From Streptomyces scabiei 87.22 (GTDB taxonomy: Bacteria > Actinomycetota > Actinomycetes > Streptomycetales > Streptomycetaceae), in contig NC_013929.1 of the NCBI RefSeq assembly GCF_000091305.1, positions 5,704,001-5,768,000 on the forward strand: a DNA stretch of 64,000 bases, read 5' to 3'. The notes below the pieces were generated by a model. It was not told the DNA's origin, did no database searches, and saw only the letters and a list, made by a program, of their open reading frames with translations. The translations under genes and the position numbers were made by a program. Shown piece after piece: positions 25,371 through 34,129 of the stretch (position 1 is its first letter; every line of letters starts with the position of its first letter).

Positions 25371-26699
25371 TTACATGCGGCTCAGGGCCGCTGCTGCGAA
25401 CAGGACGTCCTTGATGGCCTCTCGGTCGCCGGACTGGCCCGCGGCCGCTTCCTCCGGGGGGACGTGGCCGGCGGCGAGGCGGCAGAACTCGACGCCGTCC
25501 AGGGCCACGTGGGCGACCTCGTGGCCGGCGGAGGCGGCGGCCGCGGGGGAGTCCAGCGGGATGAGCCACTCGCCGCCGCCGGCGCCCTCGATCTCCAGGC
25601 GGAGGCTGCGGCCGGGCGTGCCGGCGGGCGGGGACGCCAGCCCGGTCCGGCGGCGCTCGGCCAGGGACAGCGGCAGCATGCGCGCCGCCAGGTCGATCAT
25701 GCCGTGCAGATGGCGGCCGGAGGGCGGCTCGTACGGGTAGTCCACGGCCTCCGCGATGTCCTCCGCGTGGATCCAGCACTCGAAGGCCCGGTCCAGCATC
25801 GCGTCCCGCAGGGGCAGTTCGAAGCCGCCGTACGAGACCGCCAGGCGCCCCGAGGCGTCGGAGCCGTCCCGTCCGCCGTCGCCCGTGAACGACGTCGTGC
25901 GGACGATGTCGTGGCTCTGCTGCCGCCAGGGCGCGCGCAGGGCGCGGCCGGGCGGGAAGCGGGACGCCTTCCAGTACGCCTCGGTGCGCCCCGCGGGCGT
26001 ACGGTCGACCGGCCCGTCGTCCTCGGCGGCCGGCCGGCCGAGCGGGTCGTCCAGCCCGAGCGCCGCCGCGACCAGCCCGTCGACGCTGAGCAGATGCGCG
26101 ATGACCCCGGCGACGGTCGTCCGCCGGCTCACCGGCCCGGCGCCCTGGAACCAGCGCAGCCGTACGGGCGCGTGCCAGTCGGCGGTGCAGATGTCCTGCA
26201 GCAGGGCGTCGAGGCGGGCCGTCTCCGCGTCGTACGGGGCGGCCCAGCGCGGAACGGGGATGCGCGGCGGGCGGCGGCCGAGACAGACGCCCAGCACCTG
26301 GGTGCGCAGCGCCGGGTCCAGGTCGAGGCTCTCCGGGGGATGCAGCAGGCCCACGGCCTCCCGCAGCCGCCGGGCCTCGTCCGCGCACGTCCCGCACGTA
26401 CCCAGGTGCTCCTCGACGGCCAGCGCCTCCTCCGCCGAGCACGCGGCCAGCGCCCAGGCGCCGAGCAGGGCCTTGAGCACGTGGTGCTCCAGCACGAGGA
26501 CCGCCGGGGGCGCCGCCGGCGGGGTGGGGTCCGGCAGTGGCAGCCCGGTGTCCTCCACGGAGGAGCGCGGCAGCGGTATGCGCGGCGGTCCGACCGGCTC
26601 GCTGCCGTCGCCGTCGCGGGGGCCGTCGGGTCCGGACGGTCCGCCGGAGCCGTTCCCCCGGCCGCCGGGCCCCTCGAACGGGGTCGGTCCGCCCGTCAC
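25371..26699 (-). CDS. Anti-sigma factor: zinc-finger domain fused to MDMPI-like domain
   Basis: A 442-residue protein with a Pro/Gly-rich tail (1-65), a zinc anti-sigma motif around residues 80-115 (EEHLGTCGTCADEARRLREA, with the HxxxCxxC pattern), and a maleylpyruvate-isomerase-N/DinB-like four-helix region (AGVIAHLLSVDGLVAAALGL and ECWIHAEDIAEAVDYPYEPP), ending with a small C-terminal domain. It is translationally coupled to the ECF sigma gene upstream by a GTGA overlap, so it most likely binds and inhibits that sigma factor. The fused MDMPI-like domain may sense a thiol or ligand. No transmembrane helix is apparent, so sensing is probably cytoplasmic. Confidence 0.83.
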   Translation of the reverse strand: MTGGPTPFEGPGGRGNGSGGPSGPDGPRDGDGSEPVGPPRIPLPRSSVEDTGLPLPDPTPPAAPPAVLVLEHHVLKALLGAWALAACSAEEALAVEEHLGTCGTCADEARRLREAVGLLHPPESLDLDPALRTQVLGVCLGRRPPRIPVPRWAAPYDAETARLDALLQDICTADWHAPVRLRWFQGAGPVSRRTTVAGVIAHLLSVDGLVAAALGLDDPLGRPAAEDDGPVDRTPAGRTEAYWKASRFPPGRALRAPWRQQSHDIVRTTSFTGDGGRDGSDASGRLAVSYGGFELPLRDAMLDRAFECWIHAEDIAEAVDYPYEPPSGRHLHGMIDLAARMLPLSLAERRRTGLASPPAGTPGRSLRLEIEGAGGGEWLIPLDSPAAAASAGHEVAHVALDGVEFCRLAAGHVPPEEAAAGQSGDREAIKDVLFAAAALSRM

Positions 26700-27277
26700 G
26701 CCGTGGCCCCGGGTTCGGGCGGGGTGCCGGAGGGGCGGGTGTCGTGGGCGGTGGACAGGAGCTGGAGGCCGAGGCGGAGGCGGCGGCGGGCCTCGTCCTC
26801 GGTGACGCCGAGGTCGGCGGCGGTCTGGCGGTAGTCGCGGCGCTGGAAGTACGCCAGCTCCAGGGCGGCCCGCAAGGGGCTGGGCATCGCCTGCACTATG
26901 TAGTCGGCGCGGGCGGCGACCGAGGCGTGGTGGACCTTGCGCTCCAGGTCCTCCGCGGTGCCGCCGTCACCCCGGGCGAGCGCGGCGGTCTCGGTGGCGC
27001 GCAGCCGCTGCACCGCCAGGCGGTGGGTCAGCGCCGCCACCCAGGAGCGCAGGGGACCGTGCCGGGGGTCGTACGCCTCGGGGTTCTCCCAGAGCTGGAG
27101 GAACACCTCGCGGGTGATGCCGTCGGCGCCCCGCTCGTCGCCGAGGACGCGGTGGGCGAGCCCGTGCACGAGGGACGCGAACCGGTCGTACAGCTCACCG
27201 AGCGCCGCCGCCTCGCCCCGGGCCAGCCGCTGCTGCATCCTGCGGTCCCAGCGGGGCGGTGCGTCCTGCGTCGCCAT
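26696..27277 (-). CDS. ECF sigma factor
   Basis: A 193-residue extracytoplasmic-function sigma factor. Region 2 is seen in LGELYDRFASLVHGLAHRVL and ITREVFLQLWENPEAYDP, followed by SWVAALTHRLAVQRLRA; region 4 is LRAALELAYFQRRDYRQTAA then DLGVTEDEARRRLRLGLQLL. The arrangement sigma followed by zinc-type anti-sigma is standard. It starts at ATG 27277 and is divergent from the STAS gene across ~530 bp. Its promoter may be autoregulated, but I could not identify a specific ECF promoter. Confidence 0.9.
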   Translation of the reverse strand: MATQDAPPRWDRRMQQRLARGEAAALGELYDRFASLVHGLAHRVLGDERGADGITREVFLQLWENPEAYDPRHGPLRSWVAALTHRLAVQRLRATETAALARGDGGTAEDLERKVHHASVAARADYIVQAMPSPLRAALELAYFQRRDYRQTAADLGVTEDEARRRLRLGLQLLSTAHDTRPSGTPPEPGATA

Positions 27278-27808
27278 ACGGCCCCCTCACCCTGCTCGTA
27301 CCTGCGCCGTTCCTGATGGCCGCCGGACCGCGGGACCGCGGACCCGGTGTCCGCCCGTCCCGTCCCCGGTCCTGTTTCCAGCCTCCGTGCACTGCCGTCC
27401 CGAATGTAGTCGGCACCGCTGACCGCGCACGCCCCTTTATGGCAATGTGCGCCCCTCCTGGGGTCGGAGGTGGTATGACCGCCGGCGCAAGCCGTTTCCA
27501 TGCCGCCCACGTGGGCGGCAGCCCACTCTTCGTATGCTTGTACGACTGCCTGTGTGACTCCATGTGACTGGTGTACGGCCGGATCTGCCTGACTTCGACC
27601 GATGGATGTCCGATCCGCATCCATTCACGAGCAATAGTCGATCGCATGTGACCGTACTCGACAGAAATCGCACCGGAAAGGCCCCTGAATTGGCTCGCTT
27701 ACCCCGCGCTTTCGGCGGGCGGGGGGTGTTTCATGGAGCGACGGCGGGGCAGCCGCGCAGCAGGAAGCGGTGCAGTGGCTTCCGGTTCGGCGACTGAGAG
27801 GCATCGCG
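27278..27808. other. Divergent intergenic region with a perfect 20 bp palindrome
   Basis: No gene is supported in these ~530 bp. The palindrome TGCCGCCCAC/GTGGGCGGCA is at 27501-27520, and GATGGATG with CATCCATT forms a second imperfect inverted repeat near 27600-27626 in a less GC-rich stretch. The region must hold promoters for the ECF sigma and STAS genes. Confidence 0.5.
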
Positions 27809-28258
27809 GTGACGTTTCAGGTGACCGACGGCGATCAGGACGGGCAAGGCGTACCGGGCGACGACGTACGGGGTGAAGGCGTACGGAGCGAGTGGGCCGT
27901 CCTGCACGTGTCCGGTGAGATGGACCTGCTCACCTCGCCCCAGTTGCGCCAGCGCGTGCACGAGGCGGTGGCCGACGGCCGCCGCAGCCTCGTCCTCGAC
28001 CTCACCGACGTCGTCTTCTGCGACTCCAGCGGTGTCGGGGTCCTCGTCGCCACCCGCCGGCTCATGCGGTCGTGCCGGGGACGGCTGCGGCTGATCCTGC
28101 CCGCCGACGGCCACGCGGGCGGCGGCCCGTCCGAGGGCGCGCACGTCAACCGCGTCCTCGCCGCCCTCGGCGTCCGCCGCCTCTTCGACGTCCACCCGGA
28201 CGTCGCCTCGGCGGTCGCCCCGGAGCCCGACGACGAGGCCGGCCCGCTGTCGGCCTGA
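27809..28258 (+). CDS. STAS-domain anti-sigma factor antagonist
   Basis: A 149-residue SpoIIAA/RsbV-type protein. The core reads WAVLHVSGEMDLLTSPQLRQ, with the phosphorylatable Ser region VVFCDSSGVGVLVATRRLM. Such proteins release a sigma factor by binding its anti-sigma kinase when dephosphorylated. GTG 27809 has GAGAGG at a good distance. No kinase is directly adjacent; the RsbW-like gene at 34535 is a distant possibility only. The N- and C-terminal extensions are charged and probably flexible. Confidence 0.88.
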   Translation: MTFQVTDGDQDGQGVPGDDVRGEGVRSEWAVLHVSGEMDLLTSPQLRQRVHEAVADGRRSLVLDLTDVVFCDSSGVGVLVATRRLMRSCRGRLRLILPADGHAGGGPSEGAHVNRVLAALGVRRLFDVHPDVASAVAPEPDDEAGPLSA

Positions 28259-28452
28259 CCTCCCGCATCCTCCCGAGGAGCGGCACGCGCGCAGGAGGCG
28301 TTCGCACACGTGGTGTCCCGGCGGCCACACAGATGTCCCGGAATTCCCGCAGTCTTGGTACAAGCGACGCTTTCCCGCACCGTCAGGGCCTCTGACGTCG
28401 TACGCTCCGTCCGAGAAGCACCCCACTTGACGTAAGGCGGGCCCGAGGAAAC

Positions 28453-28965
28453 ATGGTCAGCAGCGAGTACGAGCGCAGGATCGCCGCCCGGTTCGCCACC
28501 TTCGACCAGGACGGCAACGGCTGGATCGACCGCGAGGACTTCAGCGCGGCGAGCAAGGCGGTTCTCAACGAGTTCGGCACCACCGCCCGTTCGGACAAGG
28601 GCCAGGCCCTGTACGGCGGCGCCGAGGCCTTCTGGCAGGGCATGGCCGGCATAGCGGACCGGGACGGCGACCAGCGCATCACCCGGGACGAGTTCGTGAA
28701 CGGCGCGGTGAAGCGGCTGCGGGACAACCCCGACCGCTTCGCCGAGATCGCCCGCCCCTTCCTGCACGCGGCCCTGGCCGTCGCGGACGCCGACGGGGAC
28801 GGCAGGGCGACGGTCGAGGAGGCCGCCCGCGTCCTCAAGGCCCTCGGCGCCCCGGAGGAGGTGGCCGCCGCGGCCGCCGCCACGCTCGACACCGACGCCG
28901 ACGGCAAGGTGGACGAGGTGGAGGTCGTGAACGCGTTCGCCCGCTACTTCACCGTCCCCGAGTAA
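28453..28965 (+). CDS. EF-hand calcium-binding protein (calerythrin-like)
   Basis: A 170-residue protein with four EF-hand loops: DQDGNGWIDRED (18-29), DRDGDQRITRDE (69-80), DADGDGRATVEE (112-123) and DTDADGKVDEVE (146-157). Each has Asp/Asn/Ser at the Ca2+ positions and Glu or Asp at position 12, so all four look competent. The spacing is that of bacterial calerythrin-type sarcoplasmic proteins. ATG 28453 follows GAGGAAA. It overlaps the 3' end of the convergent acyl-CoA ligase gene by 22 bp. Role: calcium buffer or sensor. Confidence 0.93.
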   Translation: MVSSEYERRIAARFATFDQDGNGWIDREDFSAASKAVLNEFGTTARSDKGQALYGGAEAFWQGMAGIADRDGDQRITRDEFVNGAVKRLRDNPDRFAEIARPFLHAALAVADADGDGRATVEEAARVLKALGAPEEVAAAAAATLDTDADGKVDEVEVVNAFARYFTVPE

Positions 28966-30455
28966 CGCTCCCGCAGCTTGTACTTGAGGACCTTCCGCAG
29001 GGTCTCGTTGCGCGGAAGGGTGTCCACCACCTCCACCTGCTCCGGCAGCTTGTGGACCGACAGCCCTTCCGCGCGCAGGTACGCCACCACCGCCTCCAGC
29101 GTCAGCGGCTCGGCCGACGGCGGCTGTTCCAGCACCGCGCAGACCCGTTCGCCGCGTTCGGCGTCCGGGAGTCCGATCACCGCCACGTCCCGGACCGCCG
29201 GGTGGCCGTGCAGCAGGTCCTCGATCTCCTTGGCCGAGATGTTCTCGCCCTTGCGGATGATGACGTCCTTCGCACGGCCCGTCAGCACCAGATGGCCGCT
29301 GCCGGTGAGGTGCCCGAGGTCGCCCGTCACGAAGAACCCGTCCGCGTCGAAGGCCGCCGCCGACTGCGCCGGGTCCAGATAGCCCCGGCAGACCGCCTCC
29401 CCCCGCAACCGCACCTCCCCGTCCGCCGCGATCCGGATCTCCATCCCGGCCGGGGGCCGTCCCTCCGTCGTCGCCAGGTTCTCCGCCGAGTCGTCCGGCG
29501 CCCCCATCGTGATCATCGGCACCTCGGTCATGCCGTACCCGTGGGTGAGCTGCACGCCCATCTCCCGGACGACCGCGTGGTAGACCTCGGGCGGCTTCGG
29601 CGCCCCGCCGCCCGCGAGCAGCCGCAGGGTGGGCACGACGGGCACGCCCGGCTGCTTGCGCTGCTCGGCCAGGAACATCGAGTAGAACGCCGTCGAGCCG
29701 CCCGCCACGGTCACCCCGTGCTTGCGGTAGCCCTCCAGCGCGTCCGGCAGCGCGAAGTGCTCGAACAGCACCGCCGGGAAGCCGTACAGCAGCAGCATCA
29801 CCAGGTAGTCCGGGCCGCCTATGTGCGCGTACGGGAAGGCGACCGAGCCGACGTCGTCCCGGGTGAGGCGCAGCGCATGGGCGAGGCAGGAGCCGCCCGC
29901 GATCAGTGAACGGTCCGTGTGCAGGACGCCCTTGGGGTCGGAGGTGGTGCCCGAGGTCCAGTAGATCCAGCGGACGGTGGTGCCGTCGGCCGGCGGGGCG
30001 GGGAGCGCCGAGGGGTCGCCCTCCGGGAGCCGGTCGTACGCCTCGAAGACGCCGCGCGCCCCCAGCCGCCGGGCCATCTCCGTGTGGTCGAAGCCCCGCC
30101 ACTCGCCCGGCACCGCGAAGAACTCCGCCTTCGACTCCCGCAGCGCGAAGCCGACCTCGCGGTCGCGGTAGAAGGGGATGACCGGGGACTGGACGGCGCC
30201 GAGGCGTGCCAGGGCCAGGGAGAGCAGGACCGTCTCGATCCGGGTGGGCAGCTGCCAGGCGACGACGGTGCCCGGGCGTACGCCCCTGTCGTACAGCCCG
30301 GCCGCCACCCGCTCGGCGCGGGCGCGCAGTTCGCCGAAGCTCAGGGTGCGGTCGTCCTGGAGCAGGACGGGCCGGTCGGGGGTGAGGCCGGCGCGGCGGT
30401 CGAGGAGTTCCCACAGGGTGCGGGACGTGCCGAGTGCGTGGGCGGTGTCATTCAC
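28944..30455 (-). CDS. AMP-forming acyl-CoA ligase, cyclohexanecarboxylate/benzoate-CoA ligase-like
   Basis: A 503-residue ANL ligase. AMP signature IYWTSGTTSDPKGVLHTDRS at about 168-187, GYGMTEVPMIT near 312, VTGDLGHLTGSGHLVLTGRA and KDVIIRKGENISAKEIEDLL near the hinge, and the catalytic Lys region NETLRKVLKYKLRE at the end. The block VIPFYRDREVGFALRESKAE is characteristic of the AliA-like subfamily acting on alicyclic or aromatic acids. GTG 30455 lies 25 bp from operator O1, so it belongs to the CTGACG-controlled island and probably performs the first activation step. The exact acid is inferred only at the class level. Confidence 0.87.
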   Translation of the reverse strand: MNDTAHALGTSRTLWELLDRRAGLTPDRPVLLQDDRTLSFGELRARAERVAAGLYDRGVRPGTVVAWQLPTRIETVLLSLALARLGAVQSPVIPFYRDREVGFALRESKAEFFAVPGEWRGFDHTEMARRLGARGVFEAYDRLPEGDPSALPAPPADGTTVRWIYWTSGTTSDPKGVLHTDRSLIAGGSCLAHALRLTRDDVGSVAFPYAHIGGPDYLVMLLLYGFPAVLFEHFALPDALEGYRKHGVTVAGGSTAFYSMFLAEQRKQPGVPVVPTLRLLAGGGAPKPPEVYHAVVREMGVQLTHGYGMTEVPMITMGAPDDSAENLATTEGRPPAGMEIRIAADGEVRLRGEAVCRGYLDPAQSAAAFDADGFFVTGDLGHLTGSGHLVLTGRAKDVIIRKGENISAKEIEDLLHGHPAVRDVAVIGLPDAERGERVCAVLEQPPSAEPLTLEAVVAYLRAEGLSVHKLPEQVEVVDTLPRNETLRKVLKYKLRERYSGTVK

Positions 30456-30480
30456 AGCGCGGGCCCCCTGCCGAGAGAAG

Positions 30481-30495
30481 CTGACGAACTGTCAG
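30481..30495. promoter_or_regulatory. Operator O1 of the CTGACG-NNN-CGTCAG family
   Basis: CTGACGAACTGTCAG, one mismatch to the palindromic consensus, is 25 bp upstream of the acyl-CoA ligase start (minus strand). Confidence 0.8.
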
Positions 30496-30565
30496 ATCGT
30501 GGCCAGAGCGTAGGCCGGGGCGCCTTGTCGGTCCAGGGGTGTGCCACTAACCTGCTCCACAGGAT

Positions 30566-30580
30566 CTGACGGTCCATCAG
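30566..30580. promoter_or_regulatory. Operator O2 of the CTGACG-NNN-CGTCAG family
   Basis: CTGACGGTCCATCAG, one mismatch, with flanking bases extending the symmetry to ATCTGA/TCAGAT. It ends 19 bp before the amidohydrolase start. Confidence 0.85.
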
Positions 30581-30599
30581 ATAACTGAGTGGGGGATCC

Positions 30600-31805
30600 A
30601 TGACCGAACTGCCCCGCATCATCAGCGTCGACGACCATGTGATCGAGCCCGCGCACCTCTTCGACACCTGGCTGCCGGAGAAGTACCGCGACCGGGGTCC
30701 GAAGCCCCTCACCGCCGGGATCGGCGAGCTGGCGTACGTCGCCGGCAAGTACCAGATCACCATGGACCCGGAGGGGCAGCCGACGGACTGGTGGATCTAC
30801 GAGGACCTGAAGTTCCCGTACAAGCGGAACATCGCGGCCGTCGGCTTCGACCGGGACGAGATGACCCTGGAGGGCATCACCCGCGAGGAGATGCGGCGCG
30901 GCTGCTGGGACCCGAAGGCCCGGCTGGCGGACATGGACCTCAACCACGTCGAGGCATCCCTCTGCTTCCCGACCTTCCCGCGCTTCTGCGGCCAGACCTT
31001 CGCCGAGGCGCACGACAAGGAGGTCGCCCTCGCCTGCGTGCGCGCCTACAACGACTGGATGGTCGAGGAGTGGTGCGGTGACAGCGGCGGCCGGCTCATC
31101 CCGCTCTGCCTGATCCCCCTGTGGGACGTCGGCCTCGCGGTCGAGGAGATCCGGCGGAACGCCGCCCGGGGCGTCCGGGCCGTCACCTTCTCCGAGATCC
31201 CCACCTACCTCGGCCTGCCCTCCATCCACTCCGGCTACTGGGACCCCTTCTTCGCGGCCTGCCAGGAGACCGGCACGGTCGTCAACATGCACATCGGCTC
31301 CAGCTCCCAGATGCCGGCCGCCTCACCCGACGCACCCCCCGCCGTCCAGGCCTCGCTCTCCTTCAACAACGCGATGGCCTCGATGATGGACTTCCTCTTC
31401 AGCGGGGTCCTGGTGAAGTTCCCGACCCTCAAACTCGCCTACAGCGAGGGGCAGATGGGCTGGATCCCCTACGCCCTGGAACGCGCCGACGACGTCTGGG
31501 AGGAACACCGCGCCTGGGGCGGCGTACGCGACCTGATCCCCGAGCCGCCGTCGACGTACTACTACCGGCAGATGTTCTGCTGCTTCTTCCGCGACAAGCA
31601 CGGGGTCGCCTCGCTGGACGTCGTGGGACGGGACAACGCCACCTTCGAGACCGACTACCCGCACGTCGACTCGACCTTCCCGCACACCAAGGAGGTCGCC
31701 CTCGACCATGTGAAGGGCCTCGACGACGAGACCGTCTACAAGCTCATGCGCGGCAACGCGATCCGCATGCTCGGCCTCGACTTCGACCGCGGCCTGGGTA
31801 CATAG
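30600..31805 (+). CDS. Amidohydrolase-2 family metal-dependent hydrolase
   Basis: A 401-residue TIM-barrel amidohydrolase of the amidohydrolase-2/decarboxylase (ACMSD-like) group. The N-terminal metal motif is ISVDDHVIEPAHLFDTWLP (DxHxxE-like form). Further metal or catalytic residues are likely in VVNMHIGSSSQMP (His) and DNATFETDYPHVDSTFPHTK (Asp, His). Related actinobacterial proteins occur in steroid and aromatic catabolic clusters as hydrolases or decarboxylases. ATG 30600 is next to operator O2; the two acyl-CoA dehydrogenase genes follow within 12 and 71 bp, so these are likely one operon. Confidence 0.87.
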   Translation: MTELPRIISVDDHVIEPAHLFDTWLPEKYRDRGPKPLTAGIGELAYVAGKYQITMDPEGQPTDWWIYEDLKFPYKRNIAAVGFDRDEMTLEGITREEMRRGCWDPKARLADMDLNHVEASLCFPTFPRFCGQTFAEAHDKEVALACVRAYNDWMVEEWCGDSGGRLIPLCLIPLWDVGLAVEEIRRNAARGVRAVTFSEIPTYLGLPSIHSGYWDPFFAACQETGTVVNMHIGSSSQMPAASPDAPPAVQASLSFNNAMASMMDFLFSGVLVKFPTLKLAYSEGQMGWIPYALERADDVWEEHRAWGGVRDLIPEPPSTYYYRQMFCCFFRDKHGVASLDVVGRDNATFETDYPHVDSTFPHTKEVALDHVKGLDDETVYKLMRGNAIRMLGLDFDRGLGT

Positions 31806-31816
31806 GGGCTCGGGCC

Positions 31817-32947
31817 GTGGATCTCGCGTACAGCCCGGCGGAGGAGGAGTTCCGGGCACGGCTGCGGGAGTGGCTGGCCAAGACGCTCCCCGCGCTGCCG
31901 CCGAAGCCGTCCCCCGACGACTGGCCCGGGCGGCGCGCCTACGACCTCGGCTGGCAGCGGACCCTGTACGACGCCGGGTACGCCGACGTCCACTGGGACG
32001 CCTCGCCGACCACGCGGCTGATCTTCCTGGAGGAGACGGAGAAGGCGGGCGCCCCGTACGTGGGCGCGGGGTTCGTCGGGCTGCTGCACGCCGGGCCCAC
32101 CATCGCCGCCGAGGGGACGGCCGGGCAGCGGGCGCGCTGGCTGCCGCCGATCCTGCGCGGCGAGGAGGTCTGGTGCCAGGGGTTCAGCGAACCGGACGCC
32201 GGGTCCGACCTCGCGGCCCTGCGCACCCGCGCGCACCGGGACGGCGACCACTACGTGGTGAGCGGGTCGAAGATCTGGACCTCGCACGCCGAAGTCGCCG
32301 ACTGGTGCGAACTGTTGGTGCGCACGGACCCCGGGGCGCCGAAGCACCGGGGCATCACCTGGCTGGCGATGCCCATGGACGCGCCCGGGGTGACCGTACG
32401 GCCGCTGCGCACCCTCGCCGGCTCCACCGAGTTCGCCGAGGTCTTCCTCGACGAGGTACGGGTGCCGGTCGCCAACCGGGTGGGCGAGGAGAACGACGGG
32501 TGGCGCGTGACGATGGTGACGCTGTCGTTCGAGCGCGGAACGGCCTTCGTCGGCGAAGTGGTCGCCTGCCGGAGGGTGTTGGGGGAGATCGCGCGGGAGG
32601 CGCGGGAGAACGGACGCTGGGACGACTGCTCGGTGCGGCGGCGGCTGGGACGGCTGAACGCGGAGTTCCGGGCCCTGTGGCGGCTCACGCAGTGGAACGT
32701 GAGCGCGGCGGAGGCGTCCGGAGGGGTGCCGGGGGTGGGCGGGTCGGTCTTCAAACTCAGGTACTCGCGCGCGCGGCAGGAGCTGTTCGACGCGGCGGGG
32801 GAGGTGCTGGGGGCGGGGGCCGTCGACCTCGGGCGGCCGTGGGTCCTCGACCGGCTCGGCTCGCTGTCGTACACCATCGCCGCGGGGACCTCCGAGATCC
32901 AGCGGAACATCGTGGGCGAACGGATCCTGGGGCTGCCCAAGGGATGA
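31817..32947 (+). CDS. Acyl-CoA dehydrogenase, large-subunit type
   Basis: A 376-residue flavoprotein dehydrogenase. Motifs: WCQGFSEPDAGSDLAALRTR in the beta domain, SGSKIWTSHAEVADWCELLV, and the C-terminal SYTIAAGTSEIQRNIVGERI. In the usual homotetrameric enzymes the corresponding block includes a catalytic Glu (YEGT); here it reads AAGT. It is immediately followed by a smaller, diverged dehydrogenase, as in the heteromeric FadE28/FadE29-type pairs that desaturate steroid side-chain CoA esters. GTG 31817 lies 12 bp after the amidohydrolase stop. The pair is predicted to act together. Confidence 0.88.
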   Translation: MDLAYSPAEEEFRARLREWLAKTLPALPPKPSPDDWPGRRAYDLGWQRTLYDAGYADVHWDASPTTRLIFLEETEKAGAPYVGAGFVGLLHAGPTIAAEGTAGQRARWLPPILRGEEVWCQGFSEPDAGSDLAALRTRAHRDGDHYVVSGSKIWTSHAEVADWCELLVRTDPGAPKHRGITWLAMPMDAPGVTVRPLRTLAGSTEFAEVFLDEVRVPVANRVGEENDGWRVTMVTLSFERGTAFVGEVVACRRVLGEIAREARENGRWDDCSVRRRLGRLNAEFRALWRLTQWNVSAAEASGGVPGVGGSVFKLRYSRARQELFDAAGEVLGAGAVDLGRPWVLDRLGSLSYTIAAGTSEIQRNIVGERILGLPKG

Positions 32948-32958
32948 CGGGCGCATGC

Positions 32959-33006
32959 GGTCTCGTACTCGGTGTCGTACTCGGTCTCGTACTCGGTGTC
33001 GATGAG
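32959..33006. repeat. 12 bp tandem repeats (four units)
   Basis: GGTCTCGTACTC and GGTGTCGTACTC alternate, with a partial fourth unit, in the gap between the paired dehydrogenase genes. If the second dehydrogenase started at ATG 32944 the repeat would encode a hydrophobic GLVLGVVLGLVLGV stretch. Confidence 0.7.
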
Positions 33007-33018
33007 GGGCGGTCGGCT

Positions 33019-34020
33019 GTGCGGTTTCGGCTCACGGAGGATCAACGGGCGTTGCGCGACGGCGTTCGGGAGCTGCTGGCGCGGCGGTTCGGACAGGAGG
33101 CGCTCCGGGCGGCCGTCGAGCGGCCCGGGCTGGACCGGGGGCTCTGGCGGGAGCTGGGGGCGGCCGGGTTCTTCGCGTTGCGGCTGCCGGAGGCGGAGGG
33201 CGGGGTCGGTCTGGGGCTGCCGGAGGCCGTGTTGGTGTTCGAGGAGGCGGGGCGGGCCCTGTTGCCGGGGCCCCTCGTGGCCACGCACCTCGCGGCGGGC
33301 ACGGTGCCGGGGGCGGCGACCGGGGAGGCCGTGGTGACCGCCGTCGGGGGCGGAGGACTGGTGGAGTGGCTGGCGGAGGCGGACGCCGTCGTGGACACGG
33401 CGGGGCGCGTGCGGGGAGCCGGAGATGCGCGGGAGACCGCGGCGCGCCGGGAGGCCGAGGGCCCGCGGGAGGCCGGAGTGCTTCGGGCGGCCGGGGGTCT
33501 TCACGGGGCCGGGGAGGTGCGGGAGGCCGTGGAGGTGCGGTCGGTCGATCCGTTGACGCCGCTGCACCGGGTGCCGGGGGGCGGTTCGGCCCCCCGCCCC
33601 GATGATCTGTTCGTCCTGCTCACCGCCGCCGAGCAGGTGGGGACGGCGGTCCGGGCCTGCGAGGCCGCCGTGCAACACGCCCGGACGCGGGAGCAGTTCG
33701 GGCGGCCGGTCGGGGCGTTCCAGGCGGTCAAGCATCTCTGCGCCGAACTGCTGGTGCGGGTGGAGGTGGCGCGGACGGCGGTGTACGCGGCGGCCGTGAC
33801 CGCCGATCCGGTGGACGTCGCGGTGGCCCGGCTGCTGGCCGACGAGGCCGCGGTGCGCGGTGCGCGCGACTGTCTCCAGGTGCACGGCGGCATGGGGTTC
33901 ACCTGGGAGGCCGACGTACACCTGTGTCTGAAGCGGGCATGGGTACGGGCGGAACGTGGTGGATTGATCACGGAGAGTGAGGAGTTGTTGGCGAAGGAAC
34001 TGCTGAGCGAGGCGGTGTAA
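33019..34020 (+). CDS. Acyl-CoA dehydrogenase, small-subunit type
   Basis: A 333-residue reduced acyl-CoA dehydrogenase. It begins VRFRLTEDQRALRDGVRELL. The middle domain is degenerate, with a repetitive REAEGPREAGVLRAAGG-like stretch, and the C-terminal helical domain is well preserved: HARTREQFGRPVGAFQAVKH and LQVHGGMGFTWEADVHLCLK. The GGMGFTWE pattern is typical of the smaller partner in heterotetrameric dehydrogenases. GTG 33019 was chosen because the family N-terminus starts here and GAGGGG precedes it; ATG 32944, overlapping the previous stop, is the alternative and would add a repeat-encoded tail. Confidence 0.85.
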   Translation: MRFRLTEDQRALRDGVRELLARRFGQEALRAAVERPGLDRGLWRELGAAGFFALRLPEAEGGVGLGLPEAVLVFEEAGRALLPGPLVATHLAAGTVPGAATGEAVVTAVGGGGLVEWLAEADAVVDTAGRVRGAGDARETAARREAEGPREAGVLRAAGGLHGAGEVREAVEVRSVDPLTPLHRVPGGGSAPRPDDLFVLLTAAEQVGTAVRACEAAVQHARTREQFGRPVGAFQAVKHLCAELLVRVEVARTAVYAAAVTADPVDVAVARLLADEAAVRGARDCLQVHGGMGFTWEADVHLCLKRAWVRAERGGLITESEELLAKELLSEAV

Positions 34021-34129
34021 CCGCGCTGACCAGGCACGGAGCGGAAAGGTGTGGCACCGTAATCCGCGAATGTCGCGGAACGTGGCATACCGGAATTACC
34101 GAGCGTTGATACCGGGTTGTGTCCTAGGT

